Under the pieces are notes generated by a model, which saw only the letters and a list, made by a program, of their open reading frames with translations, was not told the DNA's origin and did not search any database. Shown here piece after piece: positions 51,605 through 64,000 of a stretch of DNA of 64,000 nt. The stretch covers positions 1,984,001 to 2,048,000 of the forward strand of contig NZ_AP012325.1 of the NCBI RefSeq assembly GCF_001025195.1, in the 5' to 3' direction. This DNA comes from Bifidobacterium catenulatum DSM 16992 = JCM 1194 = LMG 11043 (lineage in GTDB: Bacteria; Actinomycetota; Actinomycetes; Actinomycetales; Bifidobacteriaceae). The first letter of the stretch is position 1; every line of letters begins with the position of its first letter. The position numbers and the translations under genes are program-made.

Positions 51605-54600
51605 ATGGCAAACAGCAATCGTGTTGAGCACGCATCCGAGACGTGGCTGACCGACGCGACTGTGTTCGAAGTCAACCGCACTCCGGCACATTCCAACCAC
51701 AAGTGCTTCACGCATGATCCGCAGAGTGACGAGCACTCCGATCTCACGCAAAGCCTTGACGGAGAATGGCGCGTCGAAATCGTACAGGCTTCCGACATCG
51801 ACTTCAACGAAGAGCCATTCGTTGCTGAGAACTTCGATGATTCCTCTTTCTGCCGCACCCAGGTTCCGGGCCATCTGCAGATGGCAGGCCTGCTGAAGAA
51901 CAAGTACGTGAATATCCAGTATCCGTGGGACGGCCACGAGAATCCGCTGGAGCCGAATGTTCCGGAAAACAATCACGTGGCGCTCTACCGCAGGAAGTTC
52001 GTTGTGTCCAAGCGTCTTGCGGACACCAAGGAGTCCGGAGGAAGCGTCTCCATCGTCTTCCATGGAATGGCAACCGCAATCTACGTATGGGTCAACGGCC
52101 TGTTCGCAGGTTACGGCGAAGACGGATTCACTCCCAACGAGTTTGATATCACCGACCTGCTGCATGACGGAGAGAACGTCGTAGCGGTCGCCTGCTACGA
52201 GTATTCCAGCGCCTCCTGGCTTGAAGACCAGGACTTCTGGCGTCTGCACGGTCTGTTCCGCTCCGTCGAACTGACGGCGCAGCCCCACGTCCATGTCGAG
52301 AACATGCAACTCGAAGCCGATTGGGACGCCGAGTCCGGCACCGCCTCTCTTGATGCCGCATTGTCCGTGCGCAACGCCTCCGATGCCGCTACCATCTCGG
52401 CCACGTTGAAGGATTCCGAAGGCAACGTGGTATGGGAGGCCTCGACCAACGCCGACGCCAATACCACGTTCGCAAGCGGTTCCTTGCAGGGCCTCGAGCC
52501 GTGGAGCGCCGAAAACCCATCTCTGTACGAACTTGAAGTCAACGTCATCGACCAGGCCGGCAACATCGTCGAAACCGCCGTTCAGAAGGTCGGCTTCCGT
52601 CGCTTCCGCATCGAAAACGGCATCATGACCCTTAACGGCAAGCGCATCGTGTTCAAGGGCGCGGACCGTCACGAGTTCGACGCCAAGCGCGGCCGTTCCA
52701 TCACCGAGCAGGACATGATCGATGATGTGATTTTCTGCAAGCGTCACAACATCAACGCCATCCGCACCTCGCACTATCCGAACCAGGAACGTTGGTACGA
52801 TCTGTGCGACGAGTACGGCATCTACCTGATCGATGAGACCAATCTCGAAACCCATGGCAGCTGGTGCCTGCCCGGCGACGTGGTCACCGCCGAAACCGCG
52901 GTTCCAGGAAGCAAGGCACATTGGGAAGGCGCCTGCGTCGACCGTGTCAACAGCATGGTGCGCCGCGACTACAACCACCCGAGCGTGGTCATTTGGTCTC
53001 TCGGCAACGAGTCCTACACCGGCGATGTGTTCCGTGCCATGTACAAGCACGTGCACGACATCGATCCGAACCGCCCCGTGCACTACGAGGGCGTGACGAA
53101 GAACCGCGACTACGACGACGTTACCGACATCGAAACCCGCATGTACGAGCATGCCGATGTGGTTGAGGAATATCTCAAGAACGATCCGCAGAAGCCGTAC
53201 ATCTCCTGCGAGTACATGCACGCAATGGGCAACTCGGTCGGCAATCTGGACGAATACACGGCACTGGAGCGCTACCCGCACTATCAGGGCGGCTTCATCT
53301 GGGACTTCATCGACCAGGCAATCTATGCCACCCAGCCGGACGGCTCCACCCGTCTGTGCTATGGCGGAGACTTCGGCGACCGTCCGAGCGATTACGAGTT
53401 CTCCGGCAACGGACTGGTCTTCGCCGACCGCACTCCCACGCCGAAGGCCCAGGAGGTCAAGCAGCTGTACTCCAACGTCCATATCGACGTGACCGATCGC
53501 TCGGTGTCCATCAAGAACGACAATCTGTTCATCTCGACCGGCGGATACCAGTTCGTGCTGCGCATCCTCGCTGACGGAGAGCCGGTGTGGCAGTCCGAGC
53601 GCCGCTTCGACGTGCCCGCCGATTCAGCATGCACGTTCGATGTCGAATGGCCGGTGGATCTCTACCGCGCCAATGCCGATGAGCTGGTGCTTGAAGTGTC
53701 CCAGCGCCTCGCCGAGGCGACCGATTGGGCTCCTGCCGGGTACGAACTCGCCTTCGGCCAGACTATTGTGGCCGGAACGAAGGCAGCCGAAGACGCGGCC
53801 CTGCCTGCGGACGGCATCGTCACTGTTGGCCGTTGGAATGCGGGTGTTCAGGGTTCCGGACGAGAGATTCTTCTTTCTCGCACCCAGGGCGGCTTGGTCT
53901 CCTACACGTTCGACGGTCACGAATTCGTGCTGCGTCGCCCGGCGATCACCACATTCCGCGCGCTGACGGACAACGATCGTGGCGCCGGCCATGGATTCGA
54001 GCGAGCCCAGTGGATGGTGGCCGGCCGTTACGCCCGTTGCGTGGACAATGTCATCGAACAGGTCGATGAAGACACGCTCAAGGCCGTATACACGTATGAG
54101 CTTGCCACGCCGCAGTGCACCAAGGTCACCGTCGGATACACCGCCGATACCACTGGCCGTCTGAACCTGCATGTGAAATATCCGGGCGAGTCCGGCGAAC
54201 TGCCCACCATTCCTGCGTTTGGCATCGAATGGACTCTGCCGGTCCAGTATTCGAACCTGAGGTTCTTCGGCGCTGGTCCCGAGGAAACGTACCAGGATCG
54301 CAAGCACGCCAAGCTGGGCGTGTGGAGCACCGATGCGTTCAAGGATCATGCTCCGTATCTCATGCCGCAGGAGACAGGCAACCACGAGGAGGTCCGTTGG
54401 GCGGAGATCACCGATGAAAATGGACACGGTCTGCGAGTCAGCCGCGCGAACGGTGCCGCACCGTTCGCTGTGAGCCTGCAGCCGTATTCCAGCTTCATGA
54501 TCGAAGAAGCCCAGCACCAAGACGAGTTGCCGGCTCCGAAGCACATATTCCTCCGTGTGCTCGCCGCGCAGATGGGTGTCGGAGGCGACGATTCCTGGAT

Positions 54601-54676
54601 GTCGCCGGTCCACTCCCAGTATCACATCCCCGCCGATCAGCCGATCAGCCTCGATGTCAATCTCGAACTGATCTGA
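51605..54676 (+). CDS. lacZ: beta-galactosidase, GH2
   Basis: 1,023 residues in E. coli LacZ order: jelly-roll domain, Ig-like domain, TIM barrel (about 340-640), Ig domain and a C-terminal beta-sandwich (about 750-1023). Acid/base Glu is in WSLGNES near 468 and nucleophile Glu in ISCEYMHAMGN near 535. The substrate-contact motif GADRHEFDAKRGR and TSHYPN are present. AGGAAAC precedes the ATG. It is cytoplasmic and hydrolyses lactose or galacto-oligosaccharides imported by LacS. Confidence 0.96.
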   Translation: MANSNRVEHASETWLTDATVFEVNRTPAHSNHKCFTHDPQSDEHSDLTQSLDGEWRVEIVQASDIDFNEEPFVAENFDDSSFCRTQVPGHLQMAGLLKNKYVNIQYPWDGHENPLEPNVPENNHVALYRRKFVVSKRLADTKESGGSVSIVFHGMATAIYVWVNGLFAGYGEDGFTPNEFDITDLLHDGENVVAVACYEYSSASWLEDQDFWRLHGLFRSVELTAQPHVHVENMQLEADWDAESGTASLDAALSVRNASDAATISATLKDSEGNVVWEASTNADANTTFASGSLQGLEPWSAENPSLYELEVNVIDQAGNIVETAVQKVGFRRFRIENGIMTLNGKRIVFKGADRHEFDAKRGRSITEQDMIDDVIFCKRHNINAIRTSHYPNQERWYDLCDEYGIYLIDETNLETHGSWCLPGDVVTAETAVPGSKAHWEGACVDRVNSMVRRDYNHPSVVIWSLGNESYTGDVFRAMYKHVHDIDPNRPVHYEGVTKNRDYDDVTDIETRMYEHADVVEEYLKNDPQKPYISCEYMHAMGNSVGNLDEYTALERYPHYQGGFIWDFIDQAIYATQPDGSTRLCYGGDFGDRPSDYEFSGNGLVFADRTPTPKAQEVKQLYSNVHIDVTDRSVSIKNDNLFISTGGYQFVLRILADGEPVWQSERRFDVPADSACTFDVEWPVDLYRANADELVLEVSQRLAEATDWAPAGYELAFGQTIVAGTKAAEDAALPADGIVTVGRWNAGVQGSGREILLSRTQGGLVSYTFDGHEFVLRRPAITTFRALTDNDRGAGHGFERAQWMVAGRYARCVDNVIEQVDEDTLKAVYTYELATPQCTKVTVGYTADTTGRLNLHVKYPGESGELPTIPAFGIEWTLPVQYSNLRFFGAGPEETYQDRKHAKLGVWSTDAFKDHAPYLMPQETGNHEEVRWAEITDENGHGLRVSRANGAAPFAVSLQPYSSFMIEEAQHQDELPAPKHIFLRVLAAQMGVGGDDSWMSPVHSQYHIPADQPISLDVNLELI

Positions 54677-54690
54677 CGATCGGATAGCGT

Positions 54691-54724
54691 GTCCCTCCTC
54701 TACTCCTTCCTGTGGAGGAGGGAC
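54691..54724 (+). terminator. hairpin after lacZ
   Basis: GTCCCTCCTCTAC / GTGGAGGAGGGAC stem (13 bp, one G-U) just after the stop. No T-run. Confidence 0.6.
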
Positions 54725-54759
54725 GACATTGTCTTGCAAGTTCTTGTCCGGAACAGCAT

Positions 54760-54933
54760 TGTCCAACAAGGCGATGTCCTGAGGAATGATGACACGCTGG
54801 TATCGCGGCACATTCTCATATCCCAATTCAAAACTGGCGTTCAGAACTTTTTGACGGGTAGCCTCCTCGACCGACAGCGAGGGATCGTCATTGAGCGATA
54901 CGGTTGCAAGGGAGAATCCAGCCATCGTGGCTT
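54760..54933 (-). pseudogene. LacI-family regulator, inverted N-terminal fragment
   Basis: On the minus strand AGFSLATVSLNDDPSLSVEE and RQKVLNASFELGYEN form a LacI-type HTH and hinge, read towards lacZ. The rest of the protein is not on this strand. The C-terminal part lies just to the right on the plus strand, so one gene has been split by inversion. TTGTCCAA (54759-54766) and TTGGACAA (54933-54940) flank the inverted part. Confidence 0.7.
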
Positions 54934-54974
54934 TGGACAAGCATCTTCTACAGGGCCGCCGGAAATCCAAGGTT

Positions 54975-55496
54975 CCCGCGAACTGGTCGTCAGCGAAATG
55001 ACCAACAACGGATCCATGGAGATGGTCAAGGAGACAACTTCATACGCCAGAGAGTTTGGCATCGGCATCACCGTAAGCTGCGCCGGACCGGATTCCGAAG
55101 AATACTCAACAAGAAACGAGGCCAGCAGCTGTCTCCGTAACGTCATCGAACGCAACCCACTAGGCGGCATGCGATCTCTTGGAAATGAGGGAGCAGGACC
55201 GACCGACCGCCATCTTCGCGTTCAACGATCTCGGCGCGATCAACGTCTATCGCGCCGCCCGACAGCACAGCATCAGCCTGCCCGAACAGTTATCGATCAT
55301 CGGTTTCGACGATGTCTATCCTGCGGCAAGCATGTGTCCATCCCTGACGACCATCAGGCAGCCATTCGATCTCATCGCCAGACAATGCATCGATCTGATT
55401 CTCGAAGCGTGGGAAGGAAAGGTGGACCAGAATTACTTCATTCTTCCCACACAGCTTGTCGAACGCGACAGCTGCGCATCGCCATCACTGCTGTAA
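54975..55496 (+). pseudogene. LacI-family regulator, C-terminal fragment with frameshift
   Basis: The plus strand has ELVVSEMTNNGSMEMVKETT and REFGIGITVSC in one frame. After about 55170 a second frame follows with AIFAFNDLGAINVYRAARQH and SIIGFDDVYPAASMCPSLTT, the sugar-binding and dimer region of LacI proteins. A frameshift near 55170 separates them. With the inverted HTH at 54760 this shows a dead regulator, probably the former lacZ/lacS repressor. Confidence 0.75.
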
Positions 55497-55592
55497 CAGG
55501 CAACGGCACTCAGAATCAGCTTCCACGAAGCACCCATGCATATGCAATCCGCCTCTGTCACAAGCATTTACTTCTGTTTACCAGATGAAAAT

Positions 55593-55658
55593 ACAAAAGA
55601 AGCGACGAAACCGGCGAGACCCCGCACCAGAGGAATGCTTACAATGAAGCCACAACAG
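55593..55658 (+). promoter_or_regulatory. promoter/regulatory region of peptide gene 2, conserved with 19341-19406
   Basis: ACAAAAGAAGCGACGA (55593) is followed by TACAAT (55640-55645) and AAGCCACAACAG at the same distances as before peptide gene 1. The intervening bases are not conserved, so the elements rather than recent duplication explain the match. Confidence 0.65.
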
Positions 55659-55725
55659 AACAAACGGCTCCACACGAAGCATGAACCAACAAACGAAACG
55701 ACGAGCCGCGTGAAAGGAAGAAAAA

Positions 55726-55848
55726 ATGCAGAGCAACACCTTCGACCAGATCGCCAACGCCAACACCGTTTCCATGGATGCCGGTCTCAGCCAGTTTGCC
55801 TTCGCCAAGGCCTCCTCCACCTTGTTTAAGAAGGCTTTCAGCAAGTAA
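55726..55848 (+). CDS. 40-residue peptide, member 2 of a paralogous pair
   Basis: Starts MQSNTFDQIANANTVS and ends FAFAKASSTLFKKAFSK. It matches the peptide at 19509 at 22 of 40 positions with equal length. GTGAAAGGAAG precedes the ATG as in gene 1. It is a single-gene unit with its own terminator (55871), between the broken LacI gene and the trxB/ahpC pair. No Cys or cleavage signal is seen. Function unknown. Confidence 0.75.
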   Translation: MQSNTFDQIANANTVSMDAGLSQFAFAKASSTLFKKAFSK

Positions 55849-55870
55849 GATTCCATAAAAGTCTTTATCA

Positions 55871-55915
55871 AACGCCTCGGCTGCTGTGATGAACCGGTCC
55901 AGCAGCCGAGGCGTT
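55871..55915. terminator. shared terminator of peptide gene 2 and the thioredoxin reductase gene
   Basis: Perfect 15-bp stem AACGCCTCGGCTGCT / AGCAGCCGAGGCGTT with a 15-base loop. Convergent genes end on both sides. Confidence 0.8.
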
Positions 55916-55961
55916 CCCATATACCTTGGACCGTCCGGCGACAAATCGAAACAAATCGTAT

Positions 55962-57728
55962 TTACGCGCCGACCAATTCAAGCATCTGCGGAATGCTCTT
56001 CTTGCCGAACTCAACCTGCTGTGTGCCGTCAGCCCGTGTGATGACGATGCAGGGCACGCTCATCGCACCATAATGGTCCCTAAGCTCGGGGAAGTGCGCA
56101 ACATCGTAGGCCTCGGCGCGCACGGCCGGGTTCAGCGAGGCGATACGCTGGGAAGCGAGCACGGTCTCCGGGCACATCGTGCAGGTGAGCGAGACGAGAA
56201 CCATAATGTCCAACGGGTCCGTGATGGACCGCGACCGATCGATCAGATCATCGCCCAACGGCTGACCAGGACCGGCCACGTTGTACAGACCCAGCACAAA
56301 CGAATTGAATTCATGGCCGGAAGGCACACCATGGAAGGCGAGGCCGGTCGGCTCGCCGTCCACCACCATGCGCACACATGGGCGCGCGGCGGGCAGCACG
56401 CTGTCAACGTCGAACACCGCACGGCCCGTATCGTCCTTCTTGTACTCGCCATCAACCACCGTCGATTTCAGCTTGCCGCCGGACAACGCGACCAACGCAT
56501 CAATGAATCCCCGCAGTTCCGTGGACAGCGGCGTATCGTCCAGTTCTAGAGCAAGCGTGACCGGCCGAGACATGCGGCCAAATACCACGTTGAGCTGCTG
56601 TCTGGTGGCGTCGGAGAACAATTCGCTGGACTTCCTGACGGCGTTCGCCGCGGCAGCGGCATCGGCGCTACGTTTGGCGGATGCCGGCGCGGGCGCTGTG
56701 GCGTCCAACGAGGCGGCATTTGTCTTCGCTGTGGACTGCTCATAGACGTAAGAGGCCGGACGCTGTGGCATCAAGCCGGTCTTCTCGCTCATCCGCTTGG
56801 CGTACCGTTCCAACTCCACCGCGGCAATAGCGCCATCAGCGGTGGCAGTAACCACTTGCCGCAGGTTTTTGGCCCGCAGATCACCGGCCGCATACACGCC
56901 CGGCACCGAGGTTTCAAGATAGCCATGCGTGACCACGTAACCATAATCGTCCAGCTCCACCACGCCGCGCACCAAATCCGTGGCGGGCACGTATCCTGCG
57001 AACACGAACACGCCGAACGTACCACCGTCAGCAGGCCTCCACGTTTCGGTCTGGCCGGTGGCCCGGTTCAGGATCGCAGCTTCACGTAAACCGCCTTGCC
57101 CAGCAGTGACGCCTTGCAGCTCGACTTGGTAACGCACCTCGATTTTCGGATTGTTTTTGGCTGCGGCGGCTACCGTGGCGTCGCAAGTGAAGTCCTGTTC
57201 CCGCACGAGAACGGTGACTTTGGAGGCGTATGTGGTCAGGAACACGGATTCCTCGGCTGCGGCGAACCCTCCGCCGACCACCAGCACTTCCTTGCCGGTG
57301 AAGAATTCGCCATCGCAGGTGGCGCAGTAGGCCACACCGCGACCAGCGTATTCAGACTCCCCTTCGAACCCTAGTTTACGTGGGCTGGCACCGGTGGCAA
57401 GGAGAATGCCAAAAGCCTTCAAGTCGCCGCGCGAGGTATGCACGGTTTTGACGTCGCCATGCACATCGAGGCCGATGGCTTCGGCGGAAAGGAATTCAGC
57501 ACCGAAGTCCTGCGCCTGTTGACGCATGGTCTGGGTAAGCGCACGGCCAGTGGTGCGACCGACGCCCGGATAGTTGACCACCTCATTGGTGATGGTGATC
57601 TGTCCGCCGAAATCGTCTTTCTCGAGAATCAACACGCGATATCGGGCGCGGGCCAGATACAATCCCGCCGTCAGACCAGCGGGACCGCCGCCGACAACTA
57701 TGACATCGTACAAATCATCTCGAGACAT
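55962..57728 (-). CDS. thioredoxin reductase fused to an AhpF-type glutaredoxin-like domain
   Basis: 588 residues. Residues 1-310 are a TrxB-type flavoprotein: FAD motif GGGPAGLTAGLYLARA near 12, redox pair CATCDG near 134 and NADPH motif GGGFAAAEES near 155. A linker rich in Ala/Lys (about 320-370) leads to two thioredoxin-fold units like the N-terminal domain of AhpF, with the pair CTMC near 514. In AhpF this domain precedes the reductase; here it follows. It lies 100 bases after ahpC on the same strand and should recycle AhpC with NADPH or NADH. Confidence 0.88.
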   Translation of the reverse strand: MSRDDLYDVIVVGGGPAGLTAGLYLARARYRVLILEKDDFGGQITITNEVVNYPGVGRTTGRALTQTMRQQAQDFGAEFLSAEAIGLDVHGDVKTVHTSRGDLKAFGILLATGASPRKLGFEGESEYAGRGVAYCATCDGEFFTGKEVLVVGGGFAAAEESVFLTTYASKVTVLVREQDFTCDATVAAAAKNNPKIEVRYQVELQGVTAGQGGLREAAILNRATGQTETWRPADGGTFGVFVFAGYVPATDLVRGVVELDDYGYVVTHGYLETSVPGVYAAGDLRAKNLRQVVTATADGAIAAVELERYAKRMSEKTGLMPQRPASYVYEQSTAKTNAASLDATAPAPASAKRSADAAAAANAVRKSSELFSDATRQQLNVVFGRMSRPVTLALELDDTPLSTELRGFIDALVALSGGKLKSTVVDGEYKKDDTGRAVFDVDSVLPAARPCVRMVVDGEPTGLAFHGVPSGHEFNSFVLGLYNVAGPGQPLGDDLIDRSRSITDPLDIMVLVSLTCTMCPETVLASQRIASLNPAVRAEAYDVAHFPELRDHYGAMSVPCIVITRADGTQQVEFGKKSIPQMLELVGA

Positions 57729-57765
57729 AACGACTCCCTTCGTGCCTTGATCTGGCTGTTCATGG

Positions 57766-57792
57766 GGTTGCCCGGAGGTTCTCCGGACAACC
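57766..57792 (-). other. hairpin between ahpC and the reductase gene
   Basis: GGTTG-CCGGAG / CTCCGG-CAACC stem with one internal mismatch and a 3-base loop. It could be an attenuator or processing site that lowers reductase expression relative to AhpC. No T-run. Confidence 0.45.
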
Positions 57793-57831
57793 TTGTCGGA
57801 TTAGATTGACAATCCGTCCATCAAGCGACGA

Positions 57832-58395
57832 TCACAGTTGGCCAACAAGATCGAGGCTAGGTTCGATAGTGTCCTCGCCCGGAGTCCAGTTAGCTGGGCA
57901 GACCTGATCGCCATGTTCGTGGACGAACTGAGAGGCTTGCACACGGCGTAGTAGTTCTTCGGCATTGCGTCCTACGTTAGAGGAGATGACCTCATAGGCC
58001 ACGACCTTGCCTTCGGGGCTCACGATGAAGTCACCGCGTTCGGCCATGCCATCAACTTCGTTGTAGGTGTCGAGATCTTTGGCCAATAGAGCGGTCGGGT
58101 CGGCAAGCATCGGATATTGAATCGTAGCAATCTTTTCATTGGCGTCATGCCATGCCTTATGCACGAAATGGGTGTCGCAGGAGACGGAGTAGACCTCGCA
58201 TCCAATTTCCTTGAACTTGGCGTAGTTGCGGGCCAGATCCTCAAGCTCAGTAGGGCACACAAAGGTGAAATCAGCGGGGTAGAAGAAGAACAGGGACCAG
58301 TGGCCGAGTACATCAGCCTTGGTCACCTCATGGAACTCGTTGTTCTGGAACGCGTTCACCTTAAAATCGGTCAGTTCATGCTGCAGAAGAGTCAT
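57832..58395 (-). CDS. ahpC: alkyl hydroperoxide reductase subunit C (2-Cys peroxiredoxin)
   Basis: 187 residues. Reduces H2O2 and organic peroxides. Peroxidatic Cys in FTFVCPTE near 47 and resolving Cys in VCPANWTPG near 166 identify a typical 2-Cys enzyme. I prefer the second of two adjacent ATGs (58395) because AAAGGA then has normal spacing. First gene of the ahpC-reductase pair, an expected main peroxide defence in an organism without catalase. Confidence 0.95.
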   Translation of the reverse strand: MTLLQHELTDFKVNAFQNNEFHEVTKADVLGHWSLFFFYPADFTFVCPTELEDLARNYAKFKEIGCEVYSVSCDTHFVHKAWHDANEKIATIQYPMLADPTALLAKDLDTYNEVDGMAERGDFIVSPEGKVVAYEVISSNVGRNAEELLRRVQASQFVHEHGDQVCPANWTPGEDTIEPSLDLVGQL

Positions 58396-58398
58396 CAT

Positions 58399-58603
58399 CG
58401 GTCCTTTCGCTGATTGTCAATCATCGGGCTTATGCCTTTTTCCATCGTAACGTGATTCTCTGGAACCCGCGCGGACGTAACGCGTGAGCCTCATCACATC
58501 ATTAATAACAGTCACGCTGACAGACCATGTGATGCGGGGGTGTCATGGAATGGGAGCCTCCCGCACGCCACGGGAAGCGAACACCGGAAGAAAAACAAAA
58601 AAA
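58399..58603. other. intergenic region upstream of ahpC
   Basis: No ORF. It should contain the ahpC promoter on the minus strand; TTACGAT near 58445-58455 could be a -10 element, but no -35 match or clear peroxide-regulator palindrome was found. Confidence 0.3.
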
Positions 58604-58640
58604 GGGGGTTCCCGGAGCGTTACGCCCGACGGGAACCCCC
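58597..58640 (-). terminator. distal terminator of rRNA operon 2
   Basis: The same GGGGGTTCCCG / CGGGAACCCCC stem as in operon 1 (58604-58614, 58630-58640) with one base changed in the loop, followed by T7 on the minus strand. Confidence 0.93.
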
Positions 58641-58651
58641 AAGGGAAATAC

Positions 58652-58699
58652 GAAAAGGGACCTTCCGGGAATCCCGCAGGGGACTCGACCAGAAGGTCC
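58652..58699 (-). terminator. proximal terminator of rRNA operon 2 (absent from operon 1)
   Basis: GGACCTTC / GAAGGTCC stem (58658-58665, 58692-58699) followed by CTTTTCG on the minus strand. It lies in about 64 extra bases between 5S and the shared terminator. Confidence 0.7.
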
Positions 58700-58710
58700 A
58701 GACAGTTGGA

Positions 58711-58827
58711 TGCGGCGGCGTGCTACTCTCCCACACCCTCTCGAGTGCAGTACCATCGCCGTGCCAGGCCTTAGCTTCCGGGTTCGGAAAGGGACCGGGC
58801 GTCTCACCTGGGCCATGACCACCGCAA
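58711..58827 (-). rRNA. rrf: 5S rRNA (operon 2)
   Basis: Same sequence as the 5S gene at 8106, offset 50,605 bases. Confidence 0.93.
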
Positions 58828-59052
58828 AACCACTCTAAACGGCCAACCCCCAACCGGGATCGGCCGGCAACGGAACCAGCCACACGACCGATTCCGGTCG
58901 TGGCGGTCCGGGAACCGGACAACGGACGCAAGCAAATCAAACGCCTTACCAGTATCGTCGTCGTGACCACAAGAAACAGCGTTCCTTGCCATCCAACGAG
59001 AAAACCACCACAGGACGAGACCCAATCCCCAACCAGGGGATCGGAAAGAGTG

Positions 59053-64000
<4,948 letters not shown>

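Noticed and set aside
53624..54970. Minus-strand open frame of 448 codons over the lacZ 3' end
   Set aside because: Only its first 60 codons or so (LacI HTH fragment) are protein-like; the rest is antisense to lacZ.

Overview
The window looks like a chromosomal segment of a Bifidobacterium (Actinobacteria). The evidence is the rRNA sequences, the high-GC gene content with AAAGGA-type Shine-Dalgarno sites, a sortase-dependent pilus cluster typical of the genus, and galactoside and beta-glucoside catabolic genes. I do not assign a species. No CRISPR array, prophage or complete insertion sequence was seen, and I found no tRNA gene.

Layout. 1-7.8 kb: an alpha-galactosidase that runs off the left edge, tadA, a Na+/H+ antiporter, an esterase, dcd, an IS3-type transposase remnant and a chimeric aminotransferase ORF. 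8.1-13.8 kb: a complete rRNA operon on the minus strand (16S-23S-5S) with promoter, antitermination boxes and terminators. 14-24 kb: a double-HTH regulator, a P-type cation ATPase, a DUF308 membrane protein, a 40-residue peptide gene, an MFS exporter, an RlmB-like methyltransferase and a DUF4032 protein. 24-29.3 kb: an MsmK/MsiK-type sugar ABC ATPase, a LytTR response regulator with an internally deleted kinase, a ClC channel and gene debris. 29.3-41.1 kb: a sortase-dependent pilus operon (giant adhesin, major pilin, class C sortase, extra surface protein). The adhesin is interrupted at a run of eight G and is therefore probably in the OFF phase. 41.2-51.3 kb: a GtrA protein with a GH3 beta-glucosidase, a PAP2 phosphatase, a GNAT acetyltransferase, a MacB-like ABC exporter and a GPH galactoside symporter. 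51.6-58.4 kb: a divergent GH2 beta-galactosidase, a LacI regulator broken by inversion, a second 40-residue peptide gene, a thioredoxin reductase/AhpF-like fusion and ahpC. 58.6-64 kb: a second, essentially identical rRNA operon in the same orientation, cut by the right edge.

How the genes fit together. Sugar use is the main metabolic theme: alpha- and beta-galactosidase, beta-glucosidase, galactoside symporter and a shared sugar-ABC ATPase. Host or biofilm attachment is the second theme (pilus), and peroxide defence is a third (AhpC with its reductase).

Most likely undescribed systems. (1) Two 40-residue peptide genes, 36 kb apart, are 55% identical and share an upstream box, a -10 element at identical spacing and a ribosome site, and each has its own terminator. 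(2) Two intergenic minus-strand copies of a structured RNA have covarying hairpins and a conserved pyrimidine loop complementary to Shine-Dalgarno sequences. Both were found by reading the sequence; neither was checked against a database.
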